Assembly: GCA_902489575.1 (NCBI GenBank)
Contig: CABUAQ010000007.1
Coordinates: forward strand, 1-36,917
Length of the DNA stretch: 36,917 nucleotides
Origin: an uncultured bacterium
Lineage (GTDB): Bacteria; Cyanobacteriota; Vampirovibrionia; Gastranaerophilales; Gastranaerophilaceae
Direction: 5' to 3'
The notes under the pieces are model-generated. The model had not been told where the DNA came from and made no database searches. It was given only the letters and a program-made list of their open reading frames with translations. The position numbers and the translations under genes were made by a program. Shown here one piece after another: positions 15,526-24,636 of the stretch. Each line of letters starts with the position of its first letter. The first letter of the stretch is position 1.

Positions 15526-17805
15526 TTAGAAATTATATTCAGGAATAACAAATGGTTCGTTATTAGCATCCTTGTCGACAAACTCAAGATAATAATCCAT
15601 AGCATCCGCCTTGCAATTTTCGTAAACTGGTTCAGATATTAGAGATTTATGAAGTTCTGTCCTATCACCTGAATAATTACCTAAAACCGAAGCATATTTT
15701 TCAATTTCGTCTTTACTCAAACCGCCTCCATACGCTTTTGTTTTTGCATCAGTTCCTGATGGTCTGATTTCAATATACTTATTATCAAATTCTAAATAAG
15801 TGCCATCACCGACAAATTTTATTGATTTCAAATTATCAAAAATAAGCCCCTGAGACGAAAATTTGTCATTCAAAACAGCTTTAATATCTTCTAATGCAAG
15901 ATCACCTTTACGCATTGCTATCGCCATTGACAAATAAAACATATCATTTTTTGTTCTTAGGGCTTCACCTTCAACTTTTGCAGCTTTGAGCTTATTAATA
16001 TCAGGTTCAGATTCATTATAATATGCAATATCAACTCTCGTATCAAATCGACCGATAATATTATTATCATCAAACACATCTTTCAAATACTGAGATAAAG
16101 ATTTTCCACACTCAGCCAGTTTGGAAATAAGAGCAGATGCAACAATAATAGCTTCTGTCGCACTCTTTTCTCTCATTGCAACCGCACATCTTCCGTGTTG
16201 TGATTTTATCAAATCTTCTGTTCCCATAATCATCCCGCCGGATTCTTCACCGCCGAATAACAAACGCGGGTTCACTCCCAAATTGATTGAATTTCCAAAA
16301 ACATCATCTACCACAACATCTAAATTTGGAGATGTTTTAAGCTTAAACTCAACTTTTTTCATAATATTGGCAATTTCTTTAAATCCTACAGGAACATTTA
16401 CAACTTTAACATCATTATTTGCAGCCCATTCATCCCATGATAAAGCTGATGCGGTTGTCTTAATCATAAATCTTGGATGATTATTCCAAAGCCCCTGAGC
16501 TTTTAATTGTTTTGCCCAAAAATCCATCAACATTAAAAATGCCTGATTAGCTGTAAATACTGTCAATACTGTATTATCACTCAACTGAATGTAATCAACG
16601 CCAAGTTCTTTAAGTTTAGGAATTCTATCAATGCTTTCAGTTTGGGTAATAGTTAACCTGTCATGGTCAGGATCTGTTATAAGTACCGCAGCTCCTACAG
16701 GAAATTCTGAAAGTTTTTCATCATAATGTAATGTATCTATAACAGGAAAGAATTTTGTTCCATCCTGTTTTTTGGCTAAAACAGTAGCATCAACAGAATA
16801 ATCATAAAAAGCTTTTTCACCTTTTGGAGTTGTATCATATTTACCGATTGAATGGAAAAACGGATCTTCTTCCGTATTAAACCAAACAAATTTTTCTGAA
16901 ATACCAAGCTTATCCAAAACTCTTGATAATGTTCTATAAGCAGAGCCTCCGACATTTTCAATCAAAATCTTTGAATTAAAATTTTTGATTAAGTCTAAAT
17001 TAACATCTTTTGCCACACCTGATTGCAAATATTCAACGTATAAATCGACTCCATCATCCAGAGATTTCATGACAACTTCATTGATTAAAGGATTATTTTC
17101 CGACGCAACTTTTATCTCATAACTGCCATTTTTCTTAACTTCATCAAAAATTTCACGAATTTTATCTACAAACTCCATAGACTCCTCAGGCAAATACTGG
17201 CTGCCTTGAGAATTTAAATCTTTGGTTGCATTTTTAACAGAAATTCCGTGACTTGATGTAATATATTCACCCCCCAGTAAATCCAATTTAAAGGCCAAAA
17301 ATGATGCTAACCATATTGGAATAGTTTGTTTCCCATCCGGAACGAGGGTTTCTATGCCGTTTGCAGCCTGAATTCTTGCAATAGCATCCAAAAACAACTT
17401 TGAATTATACCTGACTTCACATCCTGCAACTTTCACAATTCTTTTATCGGGATATTTTTCATTCGCAACAAGAGCTTTTGCTAAAGTAGCAAGTACAATA
17501 CCTACAAGATTTATCGGAAAGCGTGTATCCTGAGGGAATAATATATTTTGAGGCCCCCTTATACCCGCAGTAGAAACTTTTGCTTCCTTTGCATAATTTG
17601 CAAACCACTCTTCCAGATTAAGCCCATCAGGATTAGATAGCTCATCATAAGGCAACAGGTGTTCTTTCTTCAAAACAAAAGAAAACTCACCTTTATTATC
17701 AAAATCCAACAAATCCAATTGCTTAACATAATCGGGTGTTTTTTCATATACACTTTTAAAAAGTTCGTTTTCTAACACATTTTTAGATTTTCTAAACTCA
17801 ACCAT
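15526..17805 (-). CDS. Long phosphohexomutase (phosphoglucomutase/phosphomannomutase family)
   Basis: 759 residues, well above the 450-580 typical of the alpha-D-phosphohexomutase superfamily. The four-domain signatures are in order: 'YITSSHGISVK' with the phosphoserine at about 184-185, the metal loop DPDHDR at 378-383, the sugar-binding 'FGGEESGG' at 517-524 and the phosphate-binding 'RPSGTDAK' at 681-688. The serine loop reads TSSHG rather than TASHNP. Extra sequence lies in an N-terminal extension and in inserts between domains. It interconverts hexose 1- and 6-phosphates for glycan or glycogen metabolism; exact substrate unknown. AGGAGAGG is the ribosome binding site. A separate transcript, upstream of argS on the same strand. 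Confidence 0.88.
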   Translation of the reverse strand: MVEFRKSKNVLENELFKSVYEKTPDYVKQLDLLDFDNKGEFSFVLKKEHLLPYDELSNPDGLNLEEWFANYAKEAKVSTAGIRGPQNILFPQDTRFPINLVGIVLATLAKALVANEKYPDKRIVKVAGCEVRYNSKLFLDAIARIQAANGIETLVPDGKQTIPIWLASFLAFKLDLLGGEYITSSHGISVKNATKDLNSQGSQYLPEESMEFVDKIREIFDEVKKNGSYEIKVASENNPLINEVVMKSLDDGVDLYVEYLQSGVAKDVNLDLIKNFNSKILIENVGGSAYRTLSRVLDKLGISEKFVWFNTEEDPFFHSIGKYDTTPKGEKAFYDYSVDATVLAKKQDGTKFFPVIDTLHYDEKLSEFPVGAAVLITDPDHDRLTITQTESIDRIPKLKELGVDYIQLSDNTVLTVFTANQAFLMLMDFWAKQLKAQGLWNNHPRFMIKTTASALSWDEWAANNDVKVVNVPVGFKEIANIMKKVEFKLKTSPNLDVVVDDVFGNSINLGVNPRLLFGGEESGGMIMGTEDLIKSQHGRCAVAMREKSATEAIIVASALISKLAECGKSLSQYLKDVFDDNNIIGRFDTRVDIAYYNESEPDINKLKAAKVEGEALRTKNDMFYLSMAIAMRKGDLALEDIKAVLNDKFSSQGLIFDNLKSIKFVGDGTYLEFDNKYIEIRPSGTDAKTKAYGGGLSKDEIEKYASVLGNYSGDRTELHKSLISEPVYENCKADAMDYYLEFVDKDANNEPFVIPEYNF

Positions 17806-17918
17806 ACAACCTCTCCTTATTTACATTACCCTAAATAATACAATAAAAACAGAATAATAAATAGCATATTACAAATTTTTATGTATAATAATAATTATCA
17901 CAGATTGGAGAGAAGTTT

Positions 17919-18602
17919 ATGGCGAAACAAAAAAAGCAATACACTACAAGGTACGCTTCTCAATTTAACATATGGAGAAGCATATTCCAATTTCTTGTCT
18001 GCAAAATCGGATATATGATAAGACTCAAACTTGTTTACAGAATTGAAATAAACGGACTGGAAAACGTACCCGAAGATAATAACTACATAGTTTGCCCAAA
18101 TCATCTTTCAACACTCGATCCGCCTATGTTGGTTGCAGTTATGCCAAGAAGTGTTGCATTTATGGCAAAAAAAGAATTGTTTGATATACCGTTTCTAAGA
18201 TGGTGGATAGATTGGCTTGGAGCGTTCGCGGTGAATAGAGAAAGCCTTGGTCCTTCAACAGTAAAAACTGTTAAAATTATCAAAGAGAGCAACTGGGTTC
18301 TTGGAATGTTCCCGCAAGGGACACGAGGTATTCCCGGTGAAATTAAAGGGGTGACCAAAGGATTTGCAGGACTCGCAAAAATTACAAAATGCGATGTACT
18401 TCCTGTTGGCATAATAGGTTCAAACGAAGTTAAGAGATTACCTTTTTCCGGAAAAATCATTGTCAATATAGGAAAACCAATACCTTATGACAAAGATCCG
18501 GAAATTGTAAGACAAAAATGGATAGACGAAATACAAAAATTAACAGGTTTTAAATATATTGACCCCCCCGTTGAAGAAATTGTAAATGGAGGTACAGATT
18601 AA
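17919..18602 (+). CDS. plsC: 1-acyl-sn-glycerol-3-phosphate acyltransferase (PlsC family), copy 1
   Basis: 227 residues. The catalytic H(X)4D motif is 'NHLSTLDPP' (about 66-74) and the substrate-binding motif is 'FPQGTRG' (about 130-136), Gln replacing the usual Glu. A hydrophobic stretch near residues 20-38 probably embeds it in the inner membrane. It acylates lysophosphatidic acid in phospholipid synthesis. GGAG lies upstream of the ATG and a TATAAT at 17884-17889 is a plausible -10. It is followed within 1 nt by a paralogue; the pair may differ in acyl donor or acceptor. Confidence 0.93.
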   Translation: MAKQKKQYTTRYASQFNIWRSIFQFLVCKIGYMIRLKLVYRIEINGLENVPEDNNYIVCPNHLSTLDPPMLVAVMPRSVAFMAKKELFDIPFLRWWIDWLGAFAVNRESLGPSTVKTVKIIKESNWVLGMFPQGTRGIPGEIKGVTKGFAGLAKITKCDVLPVGIIGSNEVKRLPFSGKIIVNIGKPIPYDKDPEIVRQKWIDEIQKLTGFKYIDPPVEEIVNGGTD

Positions 18603-18603
18603 G

Positions 18604-19314
18604 ATGGCTGAAACTAGGAAATTTAATAGAAGGTATGCAAAAGAGTATAATATATTTCGCTCAATATTTTTTATGACATTTCTTACGGTTGTTGTATATG
18701 GATTTTATATTATATTTTACAACTTTAAAATCGAAGGCAGAGAAAATTTACCTAAAAATAAGAAAGATAAGTATATTTATACGGCCAACCACGTATCAAT
18801 ATTTGACCCGCCGATGGTGTCAATGGCTGCGTACAGACCAATAGCGTTTATGGCAAAAAAAGAATTATTTGAAGATGGTGAAAAGCTAAGCTGGTTAGTT
18901 AAAAGACTCGGAGCTTTCGCAGTTGACAGAACAAAACCTGAAATTGCAACATTTAAAACCGTACGGGATATAGTAAGCACAAATTGGTCACTTGGGATTT
19001 TTCCTCAAGGCGGCACAAGACCATACGGAAAACTTGACGGAATAAGAAAGGGATTTGTTGCCATTGCAAAAAATGCAAAAGCTGATATTATGCCAATTGC
19101 TATAGCCAACTGGGATGGATACCCAAAGTTAAAACCATTCACAAGACGCAATGTAACAATAAAAATTGGAAAACCAATTTCCTATACCCTTAAAGAGGAT
19201 GAAATTATTTATGAATGGTGTAAACAAATTTCAGAAATGGCTGATTATGAAAACTGTGCACCAATTCCGGAATCATACAAAAACAAAGAGGATAACCCAG
19301 TTCATACAGCCTAA
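18604..19314 (+). CDS. 1-acyl-sn-glycerol-3-phosphate acyltransferase (PlsC family), copy 2
   Basis: 237 residues from the ATG at 18604; GGAGG inside the end of copy 1 precedes it, whereas an ATG at 18586 lies upstream of that site. The transmembrane helix is at about 17-38. The catalytic motif is 'NHVSIFDPP' and the second motif 'FPQGGTRPYG' has one extra Gly compared with copy 1. It shares 'AFMAKKELF' and 'GAFAV' blocks with copy 1, so the two arose by duplication. A rho-independent terminator follows at 19342-19367. Confidence 0.92.
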   Translation: MAETRKFNRRYAKEYNIFRSIFFMTFLTVVVYGFYIIFYNFKIEGRENLPKNKKDKYIYTANHVSIFDPPMVSMAAYRPIAFMAKKELFEDGEKLSWLVKRLGAFAVDRTKPEIATFKTVRDIVSTNWSLGIFPQGGTRPYGKLDGIRKGFVAIAKNAKADIMPIAIANWDGYPKLKPFTRRNVTIKIGKPISYTLKEDEIIYEWCKQISEMADYENCAPIPESYKNKEDNPVHTA

Positions 19315-19341
19315 GAAAAATATTAAGCAATAAAACAAATG

Positions 19342-19370
19342 ATAAAGCCCCTTTGCAGGGGCTTTATTTT
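19342..19370 (+). terminator. Rho-independent terminator after the plsC pair
   Basis: Perfect 10-bp stem (19342-19351 with 19358-19367), GC-rich core CCCC/GGGG, 6-nt loop and a following T-run. The A-run on the other side means it may also act on the convergent minus-strand gene. Confidence 0.9.
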
Positions 19371-19418
19371 ATTTAAAGAAAGGAATTTAGTTTGGTATTA
19401 TAAATCAAAATCCTTGAT

Positions 19419-20582
19419 CTATACTTGGTTCAATCTGTCTAAAGCTATCTTAGCAGCTTCTGCCACACCCGGATCTGAATCCTTTTGAGCAATTGTAAAG
19501 ACAGTAGTTAAGTCTTTTTTGTATGCCGGGTTTTGGATATAGCTTAGAGCTTCGATTGCAGATGCTCTAACCATCGGGTTAGGATTATCTTTTAAATTGT
19601 CAACAACGGTAATAGCTCCTGGAAGCTCTGTTAAAGGCACTGTTGTACCTGATAAACGAGCTACTTCATCTCCGTATAGTTTCTGCATAATCGCAGAGGT
19701 GAACAAAGCGTAGCTTTTGTTTCTTTCAGCTTGTTCTTTTGGAGTGATTGTATTGGCTAACTGCTTTTCTGCATCAGTTACCTGCTTGCCTGTCATAATT
19801 TTTTCTCTTGCAGCTAATTGTTCCTGTGTAGGTCCTTCCAATTTGCTTGAGTCAAAGTTAACAATATTTGTTAATGCATCAAAAACTTTAGTATCTACAA
19901 GTTCAGTAGCTTTCTCAGGGGATTCCTTCACCATATTAGCAATTTCTTCCATTCCTGCTGCCTGGGTTTCAAAATCAGGATTTGTTAATTTAGCAATAAA
20001 CGAATTAATGTCAACCTGAGGGGCCACAGTTTCAGCAGGAACAATTTCAGGTTTTGCCTCTGTTTTTACAGTTTCAGGAGCAGTTGCAACCGGTTGCGGA
20101 GCAGCCGGAGTTTCAGCTACAGGAACTTCAGTTACAGCCGGAGCCGGAACAGGAGTAGGAGCCATGTTTATATTTTGTTGTTGAACTGCAGGTTGAGCCT
20201 GTACAGGAGGAGGAACAGGCATTGGTTCAACTACAGGAGCTTCCACAGGAGCCGGGACAGACTGAACCGGAACTTGAGCTACTGTTGGCGCTTGTACCTG
20301 ACAAGGCGGACACACAACCGGTTGGGTATATTGAGGTTGTGCCTGTGCTTGCGGGTAATCATAAACTTGTGCTTGAGGGTAAGTATAGTACGGCACTGTT
20401 ACAGGCGCATACTGAGGTGCATATTGTGGTTGTGGTTGACCTACACCTTGTGTACCCACTTGAGGATTATGTATGTCTATTTTTACCGCATTATAATTTG
20501 GTTGTTGCGGAACAGGCATATATGTTGTTTGTTGCTGTACCATATATGGATTTGACATTGGTACAAATGGAATTTGATTCAT
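19419..20582 (-). CDS. Pro/Gln-rich low-complexity protein with C-terminal HEAT-like helical domain
   Basis: 387 residues, no signal peptide. Residues 1-185 are rich in Pro, Gln, Ala, Tyr and Val ('PQPQYAPQYAPVTVPYYTYPQ', 'PAPVEAPVVEPMPVPPPVQA') and are probably disordered; a CPPC pair lies near residue 92. Residues about 190-387 are helical with HEAT-type repeats: 'NPMVRASAIEALSYI' and 'DPGVAEAAKIALDRL' are clear repeat helices. Such folds are protein-binding scaffolds; no function can be assigned. AAAGGA lies 9 nt before the ATG. The codon pattern in the low-complexity part keeps other frames open, which are not genes. Confidence 0.8.
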   Translation of the reverse strand: MNQIPFVPMSNPYMVQQQTTYMPVPQQPNYNAVKIDIHNPQVGTQGVGQPQPQYAPQYAPVTVPYYTYPQAQVYDYPQAQAQPQYTQPVVCPPCQVQAPTVAQVPVQSVPAPVEAPVVEPMPVPPPVQAQPAVQQQNINMAPTPVPAPAVTEVPVAETPAAPQPVATAPETVKTEAKPEIVPAETVAPQVDINSFIAKLTNPDFETQAAGMEEIANMVKESPEKATELVDTKVFDALTNIVNFDSSKLEGPTQEQLAAREKIMTGKQVTDAEKQLANTITPKEQAERNKSYALFTSAIMQKLYGDEVARLSGTTVPLTELPGAITVVDNLKDNPNPMVRASAIEALSYIQNPAYKKDLTTVFTIAQKDSDPGVAEAAKIALDRLNQV

Positions 20583-20776
20583 AAATTTTTCCTTTCCTAC
20601 ATAAAGTTGAGTCTATTACCATTCTACCGTTTAAATACTTATGAAGGAAAAATATTGCTAAATTTTATTCATATTTTAATAAAACTTTACATTAAAATCA
20701 AAAAAGCAGTGTATCAGGCAATTTTAGACATAAGGTTAAGCCGGCAATAAATTTAATGGAAAGAATAACTTTTTTA

Positions 20777-20785
20777 TGCTAAAAT
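20777..20785 (+). promoter_or_regulatory. Extended -10 promoter of the transketolase/ftsEX operon
   Basis: TGC-TAAAAT with TGGAAA at 20757-20762, 17 nt upstream of the hexamer. The leader before the ATG at 20841 would be about 48 nt and contains GAGG. The rest of the 258-nt gap (20583-20840) shows only AT-rich sequence. Confidence 0.45.
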
Positions 20786-20840
20786 TTATCACGTAGGATA
20801 TTAAATGTGGTCGAAACACTCTATATACTTGAGGATATAA

Positions 20841-21809
20841 ATGAAAATAGATAAAACAAAAAAGAGTTCCATAAGAAAAGCTTTTGGAAAAACTTTGGCG
20901 CAAATTGGCGACATGAATGAAAAAATTGTTGTTATGGATGCAGATTTAGCATGCTCTACTCAAACAAAAATTTTTGGAGATAAATTTCCGGATCGTTTTT
21001 TTGACTGCGGAATTGCAGAACAGGATATGATTGCAACCGCAGCCGGCATGGCTTCAGAGGGTAAAATTCCATTTGTTGCCAGTTTTGCTATGTTTGCCAC
21101 CGGAAGAACCTACGACCAAATAAGAAACTCTGTTTGTTATCCTGATTTTAATGTTAAAATCATAGGAACACATGGAGGAATTACAGTAGGCGAAGATGGT
21201 GCTACTCATCAGGCTTTGGAAGATATTTCGCTTATGAGAAGCATTCCGCACATGACTGTCATTATCCCAGCAGATTGTAGAGAGTGTGAGGAGGTTATCA
21301 AATATGCTTCTTTGCATGATGGTCCTATGTATATAAGAATTTCAAGGTGTGAGGTTCCGGATATTTTTGATGAACATTATCATTTCAACATACATAAGGC
21401 TGTTATTGTTGAAGAAGGCACTGATATATCAGTCTTCACTAACGGGGAAACTCTTGCTGAAGTTTTGCTTGCTGCTAAGGAATTAAAGAAAGATAATATT
21501 TCGATTGAGGTAATTAATGTTCCCGTGGTAAAACCTCTTGATTTTCAAACAGTAATTGATACAGTTAAGAAAACAAAATTTGCAGTAACAGTTGAAAACC
21601 ACTCAATTATCGGAGGACTTGGAAGTGCAATCTGTGAAACACTTGCAGCAAAATATCCGACAATAGTACATAGAATTGGTATCCATGACGAATTTGGGCA
21701 GAGTGGAAAATCAAATGAACTTGTGGAATACTATGGATTAGATGCTAAGACTTTAGCTAAACGTATTCGTACTATGTATAAAAGAGAAAAAGAACAGGGA
21801 AACTTATAA
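20841..21809 (+). CDS. Transketolase, C-terminal subunit (split type)
   Basis: 322 residues, the length of the C-terminal half of a split transketolase: pyrimidine-binding domain (about 10-175) and C-terminal domain (about 190-310). Key features: 'RKAFGKTL', 'VMDADLACST', the conserved Glu of 'DCGIAEQDMIATAAGMA' that activates thiamine diphosphate, 'FAMFATGRTYDQIRNSVCY' and 'THGGITVGEDGATHQALEDI'. The N-terminal pyrophosphate-binding half is not adjacent (upstream is the HEAT protein on the other strand), so it must be encoded elsewhere. It overlaps ftsE by 1 nt, an unusual partnership of pentose phosphate metabolism and division. Confidence 0.9.
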   Translation: MKIDKTKKSSIRKAFGKTLAQIGDMNEKIVVMDADLACSTQTKIFGDKFPDRFFDCGIAEQDMIATAAGMASEGKIPFVASFAMFATGRTYDQIRNSVCYPDFNVKIIGTHGGITVGEDGATHQALEDISLMRSIPHMTVIIPADCRECEEVIKYASLHDGPMYIRISRCEVPDIFDEHYHFNIHKAVIVEEGTDISVFTNGETLAEVLLAAKELKKDNISIEVINVPVVKPLDFQTVIDTVKKTKFAVTVENHSIIGGLGSAICETLAAKYPTIVHRIGIHDEFGQSGKSNELVEYYGLDAKTLAKRIRTMYKREKEQGNL

Positions 21810-22486
21810 TGATAACATTCCAAAACGTAACAAAAAGATACAAAAACGATCATTATGCATTAAAAAATGTGAGTTTAGAAATCCATTCTGGAGAGTTCGT
21901 ATTTATAGTAGGTGCATCAGGTGCAGGAAAATCTACGCTGATGAAACTTTTATACAGTGAAGAAAAACCTACAAACGGACTTATTTCAATTGGCGGCATC
22001 AATATTGCTAATTTGTCAAATGAAAAAATTCCAAATTTAAGAAGATGTATGGGAATTGTTTTTCAAGATTATAAACTACTTCAGAACCAAACCGTTTACG
22101 ATAATGTCGCATATGTTATCCGAACTATGGGTATAAGCAGCAAAGAAATTGATGCACGTGTGAACGGTGCGCTAAAAATTGTAGGACTGCATGAAAAAAT
22201 AAAGGCTAAGCCATCTGAACTTTCAGGCGGAGAGCAGCAACGCGTAGGGATTGCAAGGGCCATTGTTAATGGTCCGCCGTTATTGATTGCAGATGAACCT
22301 ACAGGGAATTTGGATCCAAAAAACTCAATGGAAATTATGCAAATTCTAGACCAAATTAATCAAAGAGGTATTACCGTTATAGTGTCTACACACGATAATG
22401 CCATGGTTGATTACTTCAGAAAAAGAGTTATTACACTCGATCAGGGTGAAATTGTAAGAGACATTCAAGCAGGTACATATGAATAA
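21809..22486 (+). CDS. ftsE: Cell division ATP-binding protein FtsE
   Basis: 225 residues. ABC ATPase with Walker A 'GASGAGKS' (35-42), Q-loop 'VFQDYKLL', signature 'LSGGEQQ' (138-144), Walker B 'LLIADE' (158-163) and the switch His in 'STHDN'. With FtsX it forms the FtsEX complex that gates periplasmic peptidoglycan hydrolases at the septum. Overlaps of 1 nt with the transketolase gene and 8 nt with ftsX indicate tight translational coupling. Confidence 0.95.
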   Translation: MITFQNVTKRYKNDHYALKNVSLEIHSGEFVFIVGASGAGKSTLMKLLYSEEKPTNGLISIGGINIANLSNEKIPNLRRCMGIVFQDYKLLQNQTVYDNVAYVIRTMGISSKEIDARVNGALKIVGLHEKIKAKPSELSGGEQQRVGIARAIVNGPPLLIADEPTGNLDPKNSMEIMQILDQINQRGITVIVSTHDNAMVDYFRKRVITLDQGEIVRDIQAGTYE

Positions 22487-23378
22487 AAATTTAAGATCAA
22501 ATGTTAAAAAGCATATTCCAAAGGATTGGTTATGTGAGTTAAGAATACTATACAGACTTGGAAAAGAAACATTTAACGATATTATCAGAACTGGCTGGGT
22601 TAATATTGTTATAATAACAACTATGGCCGCCATTTTGACAATTTTTGGTACATGTTTCAGAACTGCACTTTCTATTTCAGCATTTTCCAAAGAATTGGGC
22701 AGTGCTCTTGAAATTTCTGTTTATCTTAAAAACAGTGCTGATGTAAAAGGAGTAAAACAGGAGATCCAAAAATTTAACCACGTTGAAAACATTACAATTA
22801 TTCCGAAAGAAGAATCCTGGCAAAAACTTCAAACTGAAATGAGTTTACCGAATATTGACAATCCACTTCCGGATACTCTCCATGTGAAAGTAGACAAACC
22901 GGAAAGCTTACAACCTGTATTTGATAATATTAAAACAATAGCCTCAGTTGAGGATATGAGCTATGCTAAAGACTTGGCTTCAAAAATTGAATTGGTCAAC
23001 CACGTTGTTAAAACTATAACTCTTGTGGTTATTGCAATTATGGGACTTTTAACAATCACAATTATTAATAACACCATTCAGCTTGTTATCCAATCAAGAA
23101 AAGAAGAAATTGAAATTATGAGATTAATGGGTGTAAGCAACTGGTACATTAGATTTCCATTTATTATGCAAGGAGCATTTTACGGTTTTACCGGCTCATT
23201 ACTTGCACTAATTCCACTTGAATATGTGCAAAACGGATTGAGTAATGTTCATAAATTTTTTATGATACCTTCACCAACTAATGCCCAAAGCCTTGTTATA
23301 TTTGTGATGTTTGCTATGAGTATTTTATTTGGTGCGGTTGGAAGTTTTTGGTGTATAAAAAAACATCTTCAGGTATAA
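22479..23378 (+). CDS. ftsX: Cell division permease FtsX
   Basis: 299 residues, four transmembrane helices as expected: about 42-66, then a periplasmic domain (about 75-170: 'EISVYLKNSADVKGVKQ', 'IIPKEESWQKL'), and helices near 175-200, 222-248 and 265-292. The cytoplasmic loop 'SRKEEIEIMRLMGVSNWYIR' is the conserved FtsX signature that contacts FtsE. It transmits the ATPase cycle to septal hydrolase activators. Confidence 0.95.
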   Translation: MNKNLRSNVKKHIPKDWLCELRILYRLGKETFNDIIRTGWVNIVIITTMAAILTIFGTCFRTALSISAFSKELGSALEISVYLKNSADVKGVKQEIQKFNHVENITIIPKEESWQKLQTEMSLPNIDNPLPDTLHVKVDKPESLQPVFDNIKTIASVEDMSYAKDLASKIELVNHVVKTITLVVIAIMGLLTITIINNTIQLVIQSRKEEIEIMRLMGVSNWYIRFPFIMQGAFYGFTGSLLALIPLEYVQNGLSNVHKFFMIPSPTNAQSLVIFVMFAMSILFGAVGSFWCIKKHLQV

Positions 23379-23384
23379 TTGATA

Positions 23385-24635
23385 ATGGCTGATAACAACA
23401 ATATACTACTAGTGACTGATAATGAAGAGATTGCTGGAACAATCTTGAATAAACTTGTTTTGCTGCGTAACAATGACAGTATCACTGTTTGTAATACTAA
23501 AAACGCAAAAAAAATTCTTGAACATTCTATGCATTGCGTTGTTATTTTTCATGAGCTTGAAGACAATTCTTCAACCATAAAAATGATTCACTCATTAAAA
23601 GAAGTAAAAAAAGATATAGAAATTATTTTAATGCTCAATGATATCAATTCCGAATTTATCTTAAATGCCTATGATAGCGGAATTTACGATTACTTTTTAA
23701 CAGATGCTGAAGACTATGAAATTCTTATAAAAACTGTAAATTGTTTCAAATTGAGAACATTAAAATCTATTGAAACCAGAAATGAAAAATTTCTCTACCA
23801 GCAAGGTGTTATTGATGCTAAAACAAACTTGTATCAATACAAATATTTAAAAGAAATTTTTATTGATATTTCGGAAGATTTAAGAATTCGGAACGGAATA
23901 TTTGTAATTATTACACTTGACAACAAAACAAAAACAAAGATATCTGCAAACAGACTTGCAGGAGCTATAAAAAATTCAGTTAGGGGAGATGATATTGTTG
24001 CAGTAGCAAGAGGTGGTAAATATTATGTAATTCTTCCAAATATTGACTTAGCGGGGACAAAAGCTGTCATACAGAAAATTCAACATAAAATGGGTAAAGA
24101 ATGTTCTATCAGGGCAGGACTTTCAAAAATCGGAATTCAATCATTTGAGACAATTGATAAAAATGCACAAGACGGACTTATTTCAGCGACACAAAATGAC
24201 ACAATGGCAGTGTGTCTTGAAGACAGTATTGACCCGCAAAATACATGGTTAGAAGACGATAATCAACAAAGTAAAAAGAACTTTAAACTATTCAAAATGG
24301 CCTTTACTAACAAAATGAACAGTGTTATAACCCCTGTATTTTACAGATTTCAAAAAGAATACGAAACAAAGCTTACAAATACTAATGTCAGCCAATATGC
24401 AAATAATGTAGAAAGCGTGTTTAGTCTAAAAAATGAAAATTTGCACAGTGAATTGACAATAAGATACAACGGATACGCCAAATTCAATATTGAAATAACA
24501 CACAGCGGTCTGGACAGCGCAGAAAACTCAAAATTTGAAATGCCGCTTAGCAAATTAACAGAAAAAGTATTAATCAATCTTTTAAAACAATTGAAAGATG
24601 AGTATAAACAAACTGCATATATGAAAGGAAACTAA
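23385..24635 (+). CDS. Degenerate receiver + degenerate GGDEF protein
   Basis: 416 residues from the ATG at 23385 (a TTG at 23379 is less likely). Residues about 5-120 keep a receiver fold ('NILLVTDNEE', 'IEIILMLNDINSEF', 'GIYDYFLTD') but His 56 occupies the place of the phospho-acceptor Asp ('VVIFHELED'). Residues about 140-275 follow a diguanylate cyclase pattern ('GVIDAKTNLYQYKYLKE', 'VRGDDIVAVARGGKYYVILP'), with the catalytic GGDEF changed to GGKYY (210-214), so it should not make c-di-GMP. Residues about 290-416 are an unassigned domain. Encoded 6 nt after ftsX, it may act as a non-enzymatic nucleotide or protein sensor linked to division (inference). Confidence 0.8.
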   Translation: MADNNNILLVTDNEEIAGTILNKLVLLRNNDSITVCNTKNAKKILEHSMHCVVIFHELEDNSSTIKMIHSLKEVKKDIEIILMLNDINSEFILNAYDSGIYDYFLTDAEDYEILIKTVNCFKLRTLKSIETRNEKFLYQQGVIDAKTNLYQYKYLKEIFIDISEDLRIRNGIFVIITLDNKTKTKISANRLAGAIKNSVRGDDIVAVARGGKYYVILPNIDLAGTKAVIQKIQHKMGKECSIRAGLSKIGIQSFETIDKNAQDGLISATQNDTMAVCLEDSIDPQNTWLEDDNQQSKKNFKLFKMAFTNKMNSVITPVFYRFQKEYETKLTNTNVSQYANNVESVFSLKNENLHSELTIRYNGYAKFNIEITHSGLDSAENSKFEMPLSKLTEKVLINLLKQLKDEYKQTAYMKGN

Positions 24636-24636
24636 T

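Noticed and set aside
20094..20584. Plus-strand open frames of about 120-150 residues rich in Arg/Ser/Tyr or Leu/Val
   Set aside because: Antisense shadows of the low-complexity Pro/Gln/Ala region of the HEAT-like protein.
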